The notes under the pieces: generated by a model
Told to the model about the DNA's origin: nothing
The model's input: only the letters and a program-made list of their open reading frames with translations
The model's database searches: none
Program-made: the position numbers and the translations under genes
Shown here: one piece after another, positions 1 to 7,464 of the stretch
How the letters are laid out: each line of letters begins with the position of its first letter
How positions within the stretch are numbered: position 1 is the first letter of the stretch
Source of the DNA: Bacteroidota bacterium
GTDB taxonomy: Bacteria > Bacteroidota > Bacteroidia > 2-12-FULL-35-15
DNA length: 34,890 bases
Assembly (NCBI GenBank): GCA_023251805.1
Contig: JAHEYB010000023.1
Coordinates: forward strand, 10,045-44,934
Direction of reading: 5' to 3'

Positions 1-597
1 GCTAAGGCAGAAAACCCTGTTTTTGTTTTATTAACTCCGGCAATTGTATACGATGGTTCTGGGCATCCTTCCGGCTTAGCCAAAGGTCCTGTTGTTGGCT
101 ATTCAAAAATTTCTGACACCGCAAAAATAAATTCAATGCTAAATTCCAAAAATGCAAAATCGGTATTTGGGCGCTATACTAAATTTTTATGGACTTTCAA
201 GCCAATGGACGCAGAACAAAAAATAGTGCAGTTAATTGCCATTCGTACATCTCGTGATGGAAGCACATCCCTTTCCGGCAATATCATCACAGATGCTAGG
301 AAAATGTTTGACAACTCTGGGATGGGACAAGTATCCATGACCATGACAAAAGAAGCGGGTTTTGATTGGCAAAAAATGACCAAAAATAATATTGGAAATG
401 CAATAGCTATTGTGGTGGATGATTTGGTGTATTCTTATCCAGTTGTGATGAGCGAAATCCCCGGAGGTGTTTCTTCTATTTCAGGGAATTTTACTATGGA
501 AGAGTTGGACGACCTTGTGAATATTATGAAAGCAGGTTATTTGCCTATTTCATTGCACATCATTCAAGAAGATGTTGTGCCACCTCTAGGAAAATAA
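1..597 (+). CDS. SecD/SecDF periplasmic P1-type domain, 5' partial, ends before membrane domain
   Basis: The reading frame is open from the first base, so the gene starts outside the window; 198 codons are visible. The residues match the second half of the SecD periplasmic domain of Bacteroidota SecDF: a VVGYSKISDTAKIN stretch, then FKPMDAEQK, SRDGSTSLSG, ITDARKMFD, MTKNNIGNAIAIVVDD, ISGNFTMEELDDL and a final HIIQEDVVPPLG. In SecD this last motif leads straight into transmembrane helices 2-6, but here a stop follows one residue later, and the DNA beyond encodes no hydrophobic segment in this frame. SecD/SecF normally help the Sec translocon release exported proteins at the periplasmic face. 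This copy can only be a soluble or N-terminally anchored P1-like domain, or a decayed duplicate. The residue pattern is well kept, which favours a functional truncated paralogue. Family is clear; role is unknown. Confidence 0.8.
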   Translation, partial: AKAENPVFVLLTPAIVYDGSGHPSGLAKGPVVGYSKISDTAKINSMLNSKNAKSVFGRYTKFLWTFKPMDAEQKIVQLIAIRTSRDGSTSLSGNIITDARKMFDNSGMGQVSMTMTKEAGFDWQKMTKNNIGNAIAIVVDDLVYSYPVVMSEIPGGVSSISGNFTMEELDDLVNIMKAGYLPISLHIIQEDVVPPLGK

Positions 598-629
598 ATT
601 ACCTCCTAAATCTATATTCCGCCAATCGT

Positions 630-655
630 TTGTCGCCTTTTTACCTAGGTGACAA
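630..655 (+). terminator. possible hairpin after the SecD-type gene
   Basis: TTGTCGCC and GGTGACAA can form an 8-bp stem with one G-T wobble and a 10-nt loop. No continuous U run follows, so it is at best a weak terminator. Confidence 0.3.
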
Positions 656-663
656 AATCCTTC

Positions 664-693
664 TTGTTTTTCTAATAAATAGTACTATATTTA
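664..693 (+). promoter_or_regulatory. candidate Bacteroidota promoter for the 716 gene
   Basis: TTG is followed after 19 nt by TATATTTA, close to the TTG-N19-21-TAnnTTTG pattern of Bacteroidota primary sigma factors. The predicted transcript would start near 700, about 15 nt before the start codon. Confidence 0.35.
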
Positions 694-715
694 TTATGAA
701 AAATAAAACCAAATC

Positions 716-1426
716 ATGACACAAATCCCTAGCTCCGAAACACACGAAGGAAAACAAAGAAACCTTTTGGCCCTATTAGTTTATTTTTTAATAGCAATAG
801 GAATAGCCACCTACATAGCTTTTAAAGACTGTTTTCCTATAACATTTTTTCAAGATTTATTATTGGACAGCGATAATATGTATCCGGTAAAGGCGGTATT
901 TATGTTAAATTTTGCTGCCATAGCACTTGTGCTGTTTCCCTTGTATTGGGTAGCAAAAAAAATGATTGGGAAAAAGAATCAAGCGGAAGCCCTTTCAATG
1001 CCATTGGATACAAATTCAAACAAAAAAGAATTTTCATTTACCTATTCTGCAGCGGTATGTTCTGTTATTATGGATGGAATGTATGTGCAAATAAAAATGG
1101 GTTTTGTGAAAAGAGTTTTCTTGGCGTCAAAGCTGCGTAATTATTATTTGGTGAGTAAAAGTACTTATCAAACACTATACATTTCCTATGAAGATGAAAC
1201 TGGTAAAGTAAAAAAGTGTCCAATGAACTCCAATGCTGGTGACGCTGAAATGGCTTCCTTAATGGAAGAATTGAAAGCACGTTTCCCTGATAAATCCTTA
1301 AATCATTTATCACAAGCAGAAGCCTTTAAAACAATGAAGGTGATGAATCCGGCTTTGTTGGCGGTAATTGTTTTAATAGCTATTTTAGGTATTACTGCGC
1401 TTGTTATTTATTTTGCTGTGAGGTAA
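716..1426 (+). CDS. hypothetical membrane protein, three helices with a cytosolic-type beta-rich middle
   Basis: The 236-residue protein has hydrophobic helices at about residues 17-36 and 58-80 and a third at the extreme C-terminus (about 213-234). Residues about 95-205 between helices 2 and 3 are polar and strand-rich (DGMYVQIKMGFVKRVF, then LYISYEDETGKVKK), ending in a helix (MASLMEELKARF). This alternation resembles small bacterial PH-like domains, but no signature proves it. No catalytic motif is visible. It is followed after 16 bases by the T9SS cargo gene on the same strand, so the two may share a transcript. I do not recognise the family; function unknown. Confidence 0.75.
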   Translation: MTQIPSSETHEGKQRNLLALLVYFLIAIGIATYIAFKDCFPITFFQDLLLDSDNMYPVKAVFMLNFAAIALVLFPLYWVAKKMIGKKNQAEALSMPLDTNSNKKEFSFTYSAAVCSVIMDGMYVQIKMGFVKRVFLASKLRNYYLVSKSTYQTLYISYEDETGKVKKCPMNSNAGDAEMASLMEELKARFPDKSLNHLSQAEAFKTMKVMNPALLAVIVLIAILGITALVIYFAVR

Positions 1427-1442
1427 ATTAAAATTCCAATCC

Positions 1443-2318
1443 ATGAAAAAAACGCTACTCATCTTTATTATGCTGTGCTTGAGCTTGCAATATGCAAATT
1501 CGCAATCATCCACTCAATCTGCAACCTTTGGTACAACATCTCCTTCATCAGCCTGTTTATCTTGTCCTGGCTCTATTTGGAACAATGAAATGAATGTTGC
1601 AGCTGCAGATGGAATTCCTTCTGATATTGGTTTGATGCAAAACGGTTTTTGTTTTCAATCTACTTGTTATTATTCAAGATTTTTAGAAAGCAGTCAGTTT
1701 GGTTTTGCTATTCCCGGCACAGCTACAATTGTAGGAATAGAAGTAAGCATTTTAAGAAATTCACCTGGCGTAAATATTATTAAAGATACAGTGGTGCAAT
1801 TACTGAGAAATGGTGTTACAGCTAGTTCTAATTATATGGCATCAGTATATTGGCCATTGGCATATACCACACAAGTGTATGGTGGACCAACAGATTTGTG
1901 GGGCTTGGCTTGGACACCCGGAGCAATAAATAATCCAGCAACAGCGGTAGATTTGAAAATATACAACCAAAGCGCATCTTCACAGTCGGGCATAAATGTG
2001 GACCATGTAACAATGACCGTTTATTATTCAACAGCAACTGGAGTGCTTGAGTCACAAACTTCTTCGCCATTTTCTTTTTATGCAAATCAAACTGCAACAA
2101 ACGAATTGACTATTTTATTTACCACTTCAAAAAGTTCTCAAGAAAAAATAAGCTTGTACGACCTCAATGGAAAAAATGTGTATTCAAAAGAGTTGGGAGG
2201 ACTCAATGAAGGGCAACATACGGAAGTAATATCGACAGCAAATTTAAGTAAAGGAACTTATTTGATAGTGCTGCAGAGTACTGAAGGTGTAAGAACTAAG
2301 AAGGTTATTTTAGAGTAA
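1443..2318 (+). CDS. secreted protein with T9SS type A sorting domain
   Basis: The 291-residue product begins with a clear signal peptide (MKKTLLIFIMLCLSLQYANS, probably cut just before QSS). Residues about 25-195 are rich in Ser, Thr, Gly and aromatic residues and hold a C-x-x-C pair (ACLSCPG) and a second close pair (CFQSTC). This part looks like an extracellular beta-sandwich, unassigned. Residues about 210-291 are the T9SS C-terminal domain: the pattern ISLYDLNGKNVYSKELG, then LSKGTYLIVL and a final TKKVILE is typical. The domain is normally removed or used for anchoring when cargo crosses the outer membrane through PorU/SprA-type machinery. The protein is therefore predicted to be surface-exposed or released. 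The passenger function cannot be told from sequence. Confidence 0.88.
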   Translation: MKKTLLIFIMLCLSLQYANSQSSTQSATFGTTSPSSACLSCPGSIWNNEMNVAAADGIPSDIGLMQNGFCFQSTCYYSRFLESSQFGFAIPGTATIVGIEVSILRNSPGVNIIKDTVVQLLRNGVTASSNYMASVYWPLAYTTQVYGGPTDLWGLAWTPGAINNPATAVDLKIYNQSASSQSGINVDHVTMTVYYSTATGVLESQTSSPFSFYANQTATNELTILFTTSKSSQEKISLYDLNGKNVYSKELGGLNEGQHTEVISTANLSKGTYLIVLQSTEGVRTKKVILE

Positions 2319-2368
2319 ACAAAAATGAAATCGATACAATCAATTTAGCTTACGTTTTTTTATGCTTG

Positions 2369-2884
2369 CTAAAAATATTCTTCGTCTATTTTATAACTAG
2401 AAACGACAATTACAGGTACTTCATTCACTTTATAAGTATAATAATAAATACCATTTTTGGTAAATGTAGTTACCTCTGTTTTGTATTTTTTACTTTGAAT
2501 GCTGGCAGTTTTATTTAAAACAGAAAGCATTTGATTATAGATTTCGCCATAATTTTTTGTATAGTCGTGTTTGTTTCCTTTTTTGAAAGTAATCTCTACT
2601 ACTTTTTTTGTGCCATTAATAATCGATAAAATATCAATTTCGGCATTGCCCAATTCGCGCTCCTTTTCATTGCAATAAAACGTGGCGCCTTCCATTAATT
2701 TATTACTTGCATTTTTTACTGCTTCTTCCAGCACATAATATTTTTTCTTCGTCATATCTTCAGTAAAAGCAGCCCTTTCAAAAGTGGTACAGCTTTTAAT
2801 AAAGGTGAATGGAATTGTTTGTGAAACGATTTTGTTAGCAGTGAAAATTGTAAGAAGTGCGATAAAGGAGATTTTTGTTTTCAT
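2369..2884 (-). CDS. small secreted protein, function unknown
   Basis: The 171-residue protein starts with a signal peptide (MKTKISFIALLTIFTANKIV, cut near VSQ). The mature part is Lys- and Glu-rich with alternating strands. It contains a single pair of well separated cysteines (in IKSCTTF and FYCNEKE) that could form a disulfide. It lies 33 bases downstream of mnmE on the same strand and could be read through from it. It converges on the T9SS gene ending at 2318. No family was recognised. Confidence 0.75.
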   Translation of the reverse strand: MKTKISFIALLTIFTANKIVSQTIPFTFIKSCTTFERAAFTEDMTKKKYYVLEEAVKNASNKLMEGATFYCNEKERELGNAEIDILSIINGTKKVVEITFKKGNKHDYTKNYGEIYNQMLSVLNKTASIQSKKYKTEVTTFTKNGIYYYTYKVNEVPVIVVSSYKIDEEYF

Positions 2885-2917
2885 AAAGGTTCAATTTTTT
2901 ATTTTTTAATATGTAAT

Positions 2918-4318
2918 TTACTTGCCGATACAAAACCTGCTAAAAATATTCGTTAAAAGGTCATCACTAGAAATCTCACCTGTGATTGTTCCTAAATAAT
3001 GCAAGGCTTGACGAATATCCATTGCTAAAAAATCTCCTGTTACATTATGATTTAATCCGTCAAGTACTTTTATCAAAGCAACATTGGTGTGGCGCAAAGC
3101 CTCTACATGTCTAGCATTGGTAACAATGGTTTCGGTAACATTAATGGTCCTGTTGTCGAACAAGGTAACCATATAATTTTTGAAATCGTCAATGCCAATT
3201 TTTTCTTTTGCCGAAATAAAAAGCATGTCTTTAAATTCAGAAAATTCTTTTTTGGTGTATTCAATATCTTCCTTATCAATTTTATTTGCTACCAATACCA
3301 ATTGAGAGTTATGTAAATGAGGGGTAATATCATCTACAATTAATTTTAATTCAGCAGAAGTTATTTCGTGCGCATCAAATAAATAAATAGCAATGGAAGA
3401 AAGTTTAATTTGTTCGTATGTTTTTTCTACGCCCATACTTTCAATAATATCGTTTGTTTCACGAATTCCTGCAGTATCAATAAAACGAAATTGAACACCA
3501 TCAATATTCATTTCATCTTCAATCACATCACGAGTGGTGCCGGGAATGTCGGAAACTATTGCCCGCTCTTCATCCAACAAGGCATTTAACAAAGTAGATT
3601 TTCCCGCATTGGGTTTTCCAACAATAGCAACAGGAATACCATTTTTAATTACGTTTCCAACTTCAAAGGAATCGATCAAGCGCTGTACAATGCGTTGTAT
3701 GGTATTTACCAATGTTTTCAAATCACTCCTATCCGCGAACTCTACATCCTCTTCAGCAAAATCCAATTCCAATTCAATTAAAGAAGCAAAGTCGATTAAG
3801 TTTTGTCGCAACGTTTTTATCTGATTTGAAAATCCTCCACGCATTTGTTGCATTGCCACTTGATGTGAAGCGGAAGATTTAGAAGAAATTAAATCGGCCA
3901 CCGCTTCGGCTTGCGATAAATCTAGTTTTCCATTTAAAAAAGCACGCAAAGTAAATTCACCTGGGCTAGCAAGTCGCGCTCCTTTTTTTATAAAAAGTTG
4001 AATAAGATGTTGCTGAATAAATTGGGAACCGTGACAGGATATTTCAATCGTATTTTCACCGGTATAAGAGTGAGGATTTTTGAACAAACTAATTAATACC
4101 TCATCTATAATTGTATCGCCCTCATAAATTACCCCAAAATGAATGGTGTGGGAATCTTTAGTGCTCAATTCAATTTTACGCAAACTTTTACTTGCAAACA
4201 CACTTTCACATATGTCAATGGCTTTCTCACCCGATAATCGGATAATCCCAATGGCGCCAATTCCTTGCGGAGTAGCGAGGGCTACGATTGTGTCAGAGTG
4301 AAGGGTTTTAAGGTTCAA
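2918..4318 (-). CDS. mnmE: tRNA modification GTPase MnmE (TrmE)
   Basis: MnmE, with MnmG, places the (carboxymethyl)aminomethyl group on U34 of tRNAs that read split codon boxes. The 466-residue product has the whole family layout. The N-terminal folate-binding domain starts DTIVALATPQGIGAIGIIRL and carries HSYTGENTIEISCHG and PGEFTLRAFLNGKLDL. The inserted G domain has G1 GKPNAGKST (about 234-242), TTRD, DTAG (281-284) and NKID (345-348). The C-terminus ends FCIGK, whose cysteine is the conserved catalytic-type residue. No ATG lies near the expected N-terminus. TTG at 4318 gives nine residues before DTI and is the best available start, but it sits inside an AACTTTTCAAC-type repeat, so the start is uncertain. 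Function is sure. Confidence 0.96.
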   Translation of the reverse strand: MNLKTLHSDTIVALATPQGIGAIGIIRLSGEKAIDICESVFASKSLRKIELSTKDSHTIHFGVIYEGDTIIDEVLISLFKNPHSYTGENTIEISCHGSQFIQQHLIQLFIKKGARLASPGEFTLRAFLNGKLDLSQAEAVADLISSKSSASHQVAMQQMRGGFSNQIKTLRQNLIDFASLIELELDFAEEDVEFADRSDLKTLVNTIQRIVQRLIDSFEVGNVIKNGIPVAIVGKPNAGKSTLLNALLDEERAIVSDIPGTTRDVIEDEMNIDGVQFRFIDTAGIRETNDIIESMGVEKTYEQIKLSSIAIYLFDAHEITSAELKLIVDDITPHLHNSQLVLVANKIDKEDIEYTKKEFSEFKDMLFISAKEKIGIDDFKNYMVTLFDNRTINVTETIVTNARHVEALRHTNVALIKVLDGLNHNVTGDFLAMDIRQALHYLGTITGEISSDDLLTNIFSRFCIGK

Positions 4319-4526
4319 ACGTTTTAAAGTTGAAAAGTTCTGTGTTTCTAGGATTAAAGATAATAATTAAAGGCTTTTTAATAACACAATTTGAAATTAT
4401 GCGTCTTTTTTAGACTTTTTAAATCATAAAGGCTAATAAAACAGCACTTTAGCCCCAAAATAGTTTTTCAACTTTTCAACCTTAGAACTTTCCAACTTTT
4501 TAACTTTCTTACTTCAATCTTTCAAC
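4307..4526. repeat. inverted AACTTTTCAAC-type low-complexity repeats upstream of mnmE and sucD
   Basis: On the plus strand 4464-4526 repeats TTTCAACTTTTCAAC-like words. 4307-4345 holds the reverse complement type (GGTTCAAAC...AAAGTTGAAAAGTT), which runs into the first codons of mnmE. Between them is AT-rich sequence without a gene. The 278-base mnmE-sucD intergenic region holds these repeats and the promoters of the two divergent genes, which I could not place. Confidence 0.6.
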
Positions 4527-4554
4527 TTATTTATCTACTTTAGCACTCACAAAA

Positions 4555-4586
4555 AATTCTACAAATCAACAATTCTACAAATCAAC
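4555..4586. repeat. perfect 16-bp tandem duplication in the sucD leader
   Basis: AATTCTACAAATCAAC occurs twice back to back, followed by a partial third unit (AATTTT), and ends 10 bases before the sucD start codon. It occupies the position where a ribosome binding region would lie. Confidence 0.85.
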
Positions 4587-4596
4587 AATTTTAAAA

Positions 4597-5517
4597 ATGA
4601 GTGTATTAGTAAACAAACAATCAAGAATAATTGTACAAGGATTTACTGGGACTGAAGGAACATTCCATGCAGGACAAATGATTGAGTATGGTACCAATGT
4701 CGTAGGAGGAGTTACTCCGGGAAAAGGCGGAAGCACACATTTGGAAAAACCAGTGTTTAATACAGTAAAAGAGGCAGTTGATAAAGCCGGAGCAGATGTT
4801 TCTATCATATTTGTGCCACCAGCTTTTGCTGCAGATGCCATTATGGAAGCCGCAGAAGCGGGAATAAAAGTTATTATTTGTATTACCGAAGGAATTCCTG
4901 TAAAGGATATGATTGCTGTAAAAGAATATTTGAAAAATAAAGAATGTCGTTTAATCGGACCAAATTGTCCGGGTGTTATTTCTGCAGAAGAAGCCAAAGT
5001 AGGCATTATGCCAGGCTTTGTATTTAAAAAAGGAACAGTAGGAATTGTTTCTAAGTCAGGAACATTAACCTATGAAGCGTCTGACCAAACAGTAAAAGCA
5101 GGACTTGGAGTAACTACAGCCATTGGTATTGGTGGCGACCCAATTATTGGAACCACTACGAAACAAGCAGTAGAATTATTAATGAATGATGTGGAAACTC
5201 ATGGAATCATTATGATTGGAGAAATTGGTGGAAACTTGGAAGCAGATGCTGCACGTTGGATTAAAGCGGATGGAAATCGTAAACCAGTTGTGGGGTTCAT
5301 TGCCGGGGAAACAGCACCAAAGGGTAGAACAATGGGCCATGCTGGAGCAATTGTAGGTGGAGCAGATGATACAGCAGAAGCCAAAAAGAAAATTATGAGA
5401 GAGTGTGGAATCATTGTTGTTGATTCACCTGCTGATATCGGCAAAGCAATGGCGAAAGCTTTAGCAGATGATGTTAGAAAAGAAAGTCCGCATCATCATG
5501 CGAACAGAGTTGATTAG
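4597..5517 (+). CDS. sucD: succinyl-CoA ligase, alpha subunit
   Basis: SucD forms succinyl-CoA synthetase with SucB, making succinate, CoA and a nucleoside triphosphate in the TCA cycle. The 306-residue product has the N-terminal CoA-binding fold (IIVQGFTGTEGTFHA), the GGVTPGKGG loop, GPNCPGVISAEEAKVGIMPG, and the phosphohistidine motif GRTMGHAGAIVGG with His248 as the phosphorylated residue. It is about 15 residues longer than usual because of a polar C-terminal tail containing HHH and ending NRVD. The gene stands alone; sucB is not beside it, as is common in Bacteroidota. A strong terminator follows at 5576. Confidence 0.96.
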   Translation: MSVLVNKQSRIIVQGFTGTEGTFHAGQMIEYGTNVVGGVTPGKGGSTHLEKPVFNTVKEAVDKAGADVSIIFVPPAFAADAIMEAAEAGIKVIICITEGIPVKDMIAVKEYLKNKECRLIGPNCPGVISAEEAKVGIMPGFVFKKGTVGIVSKSGTLTYEASDQTVKAGLGVTTAIGIGGDPIIGTTTKQAVELLMNDVETHGIIMIGEIGGNLEADAARWIKADGNRKPVVGFIAGETAPKGRTMGHAGAIVGGADDTAEAKKKIMRECGIIVVDSPADIGKAMAKALADDVRKESPHHHANRVD

Positions 5518-5575
5518 GAAAATGGTTAAATAAGGTAAATGGGGGATTTGTGGAATAGGATAATAGAATTATAAC

Positions 5576-5609
5576 AAAAACTCCCCCGATTATTCGGAGG
5601 AGTTTTTTT
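5576..5609 (+). terminator. bidirectional rho-independent terminator after sucD
   Basis: AACTCCCCCGA pairs with TCGGAGGAGTT (11-bp stem with one mismatch, TTAT loop), with a T run on the right and an A run on the left. It can stop sucD and, on the other strand, the outer-membrane gene ending at 5671. Confidence 0.88.
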
Positions 5610-5648
5610 ATGTCTTAATATTATCTCGAAACATGTGCTGTTTTTTTG

Positions 5649-5672
5649 TCATTTCGAGCTTGTCGAGAAATT
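5649..5672. repeat. 24-bp imperfect palindromic repeat, copy 1
   Basis: It has an ATTTCGA...TCGAGAAAT core and differs from the copy at 6551-6574 by one base. It overlaps the stop codon of the outer-membrane gene on the minus strand. Confidence 0.85.
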
Positions 5673-6417
5673 ATTTATCCTTCTTCTTTTCCCCAAAGGT
5701 GTAAACAACACCCAGCATTAATCCGGCAGTAGCACCGGTAGTTTTAGCCGGACCATCTTTGTACACAAATGGATTTACAAATTCTCTTCCCAAAGCATCC
5801 ACACCTTTAATGTCTGAAAAGGCATATTGTAATCGCAATCCACCTAATACAGAGAAACGAGATTTTGCAACTGGGATTTTAAATCCAAATCCCAGTACAG
5901 CTGAAAAATAGGTTTTAGCAAAACTGCTAGTCATCACCGTATCAATTTGTACAGCATCGGCCGTATAATGGTAATCAGCCTCCGAAATAATGTTGTATTG
6001 CGGACCAACTTCTAAATACCCGCCAATTTCACTTTTTAGCTTAAAGAAAACCGGAATTTGAGTTACTTTTAAATTTACGTTAGAGCTATAATTAGTAGTA
6101 CTAATCACATTTCCCGAAGCATCTTTTGTAATAAATGAACCGGCATAAGACCCGCGGTGATTTCCCATTAAGCCCTCCACGCCAAAACCTACATTTCCAA
6201 AATACATTGAAACACCTAGCCCATAATTAAAACTCCACCCAGCCGAATAGTCTTGATCACCACCGGCATCGGAAATATTATTATTGAACAAAAAAGTACA
6301 ATTGGCAGAACCTTTACCATGAATTTCTATGGTGTTCTTTTTATCATCATCTGGTGAATATGCAAAGGATGCAGAAGCAACCAAGCACAAAGTAGAAAAC
6401 AAAATTAATTTTTTCAT
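5671..6417 (-). CDS. outer-membrane beta-barrel protein
   Basis: The 248-residue product has a signal peptide (MKKLILFSTLCLVASASFA). It then alternates short polar turns with amphipathic strands rich in Gly, Tyr, Phe and Asn (SFNYGLGVSMYFGNVGFGVE, GYLEVGPQYNIIS, AVLGFGFKIPVAKSRFSVLG) and ends VVYTFGEKKKDK. This is the look of the 8- to 10-stranded outer-membrane barrel families common in Bacteroidota (PorT/OmpA-like beta-barrel group). A peptidoglycan-binding OmpA domain is absent. The stop codon lies inside a dispersed repeat. A promoter is placed at 6446-6476. The exact ligand or structural role is unknown. Confidence 0.85.
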   Translation of the reverse strand: MKKLILFSTLCLVASASFAYSPDDDKKNTIEIHGKGSANCTFLFNNNISDAGGDQDYSAGWSFNYGLGVSMYFGNVGFGVEGLMGNHRGSYAGSFITKDASGNVISTTNYSSNVNLKVTQIPVFFKLKSEIGGYLEVGPQYNIISEADYHYTADAVQIDTVMTSSFAKTYFSAVLGFGFKIPVAKSRFSVLGGLRLQYAFSDIKGVDALGREFVNPFVYKDGPAKTTGATAGLMLGVVYTFGEKKKDK

Positions 6418-6445
6418 AGCCTTTTTGTTTGAGAGATTATTATTT

Positions 6446-6476
6446 CAAATGTACTAAATATTTATAAAAATTACAA
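6446..6476 (-). promoter_or_regulatory. candidate promoter of the outer-membrane barrel gene
   Basis: On the minus strand TTG is followed after 20 nt by TACATTTG, an exact match to the TAnnTTTG box, 28 bases before the start codon. Confidence 0.55.
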
Positions 6477-6529
6477 TCAGCCTTCGCTAATCTTCTTAAA
6501 AAATCCTTCCCAAACTGCACTTTTTCATT

Positions 6530-6537
6530 TATCTTTG
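6530..6537 (+). promoter_or_regulatory. -7 box upstream of fabG
   Basis: TATCTTTG matches TAnnTTTG. No clear -33 TTG lies at the expected distance. The predicted leader would carry the whole 6551-6574 repeat. Confidence 0.4.
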
Positions 6538-6550
6538 AAATTGCAAGTTT

Positions 6551-6574
6551 GTCATTTCGAACTTGTCGAGAAAT
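6551..6574. repeat. 24-bp imperfect palindromic repeat, copy 2, directly before fabG
   Basis: It has the same orientation as the copy at 5649 and one difference. Its last base is followed at once by the fabG ATG, so the repeat replaces the ribosome binding region. Confidence 0.85.
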
Positions 6575-7321
6575 ATGAAATTATTAGAAGGAAAAGTTGC
6601 CCTGATCACCGGAGCCTCACGTGGCATAGGTAGAGGTATAGCGCTTAAATTTGCAGAACATGGTGCAAACATTGCATTTACCTATTTGTCTTCTGTAGAA
6701 AAAGGAGAGGCTTTGGCGAAAGAACTGGAAGCATTTGGAATAAAAGCAAAAGGTTATCGCTCTGATGCCGCTGATTTTAAAGCTTCTGAAGAATTGGTAA
6801 ATAGTGTTGTAACCGATTTCGGAACAGTGGATGTATTGGTCAACAATGCCGGTATCACCCGTGATACCTTGTTGATGCGTATGAGTGAGCAACAATGGGA
6901 TGAAGTAATGAATGCCAATTTAAAATCTGTTTTCAATTTAACAAAAGCAGTTCAAAAACCAATGCTGAAACAACGCAAAGGTTCTATTATCAATATGAGC
7001 TCGGTAGTTGGTATAAAAGGAAATGCAGGGCAAGCCAACTACGCTGCTTCAAAAGCCGGAATCATTGGATTCACAAAATCAGTGGCTCTGGAATTGGGTT
7101 CCAGAAATATTCGTAGCAATGCCATTGCACCTGGATTTATAGAAACCGAAATGACCGATGCGCTCGACCCAAAAGTTGTTGCAGGTTGGAGAGATGCCAT
7201 TCCTTTAAAACGTGGCGGAACCTCTGAAGATGTTGCAAATACTACTGTTTTTCTTGCTTCCGATATGAGTGCTTACATAACCGGACAAGTAATTAGTGTT
7301 TGTGGTGGAATGCTTACATAA
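6575..7321 (+). CDS. fabG: 3-oxoacyl-ACP reductase
   Basis: FabG reduces 3-oxoacyl-ACP to 3-hydroxyacyl-ACP with NADPH in fatty-acid elongation. The 248-residue product is the usual length. It has TGASRGIG (12-19) for the cofactor, NNAG (90-93), a catalytic Ser at 142/143 (NMSSVVG), Tyr156 and Lys160 (YAASK), and the FabG-type end AYITGQVISVCGGML. A TTG four codons upstream lies inside the repeat and is not a likely start; the ATG at 6575 gives the family N-terminus MKLLEGKVALITG. No acpP or fabF is beside it, so it is a lone copy. Another short-chain dehydrogenase role is possible but less likely, given the close match. Confidence 0.92.
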   Translation: MKLLEGKVALITGASRGIGRGIALKFAEHGANIAFTYLSSVEKGEALAKELEAFGIKAKGYRSDAADFKASEELVNSVVTDFGTVDVLVNNAGITRDTLLMRMSEQQWDEVMNANLKSVFNLTKAVQKPMLKQRKGSIINMSSVVGIKGNAGQANYAASKAGIIGFTKSVALELGSRNIRSNAIAPGFIETEMTDALDPKVVAGWRDAIPLKRGGTSEDVANTTVFLASDMSAYITGQVISVCGGMLT

Positions 7322-7324
7322 AAC

Positions 7325-7458
7325 GGAACGTGGACCTGCCTGTCGGCAGACAAGTGTCGCTGAAAAAGCGGAGACTCGCAGATTTTTTTATTATGTATAA
7401 CAATAATTGATTTTTTTTATCCGTTTTTAATCTTTGTTTTCCGCGCAATCAGCGTTCC
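7325..7458. repeat. 134-bp composite intergenic repeat, copy 1
   Basis: It begins GGAACG and ends CGTTCC, with an embedded CCTGCCTG/CGGCAG palindrome, a T-rich middle and a TCTTTGTTTT...AATCAGCGTTCC right end. A shorter copy lies at 31956-32058. It fills the fabG-vWA gap from 3 bases after the stop to 6 bases before the next start. Confidence 0.85.
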
Positions 7459-7464
7459 TATAAG

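Noticed and set aside
1-597. Frameshifted full secD
   Set aside because: No hydrophobic segment is evident downstream of the stop before the next gene, and the domain ends cleanly at its boundary.
3534-3824. Plus-strand open frame inside mnmE
   Set aside because: It is antisense to a clear G domain and has no protein features; the same holds for other antisense frames over sucD, ilvE, prfC and trmD.
4312-4322. tRNA T-loop-like GGTTCAAAC
   Set aside because: No acceptor or anticodon arms fit; the word is part of the AACTTTTCAAC-type repeat at the mnmE start.
6563-6574. TTG start for fabG
   Set aside because: It lies inside the 24-bp repeat; ATG at 6575 gives the standard FabG N-terminus.
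7325-7458. Insertion sequence or MITE with terminal inverted repeats
   Set aside because: Ends GGAACG/CGTTCC are only 6 bases, no target duplication is visible, and it has no coding capacity; called a repeat only.
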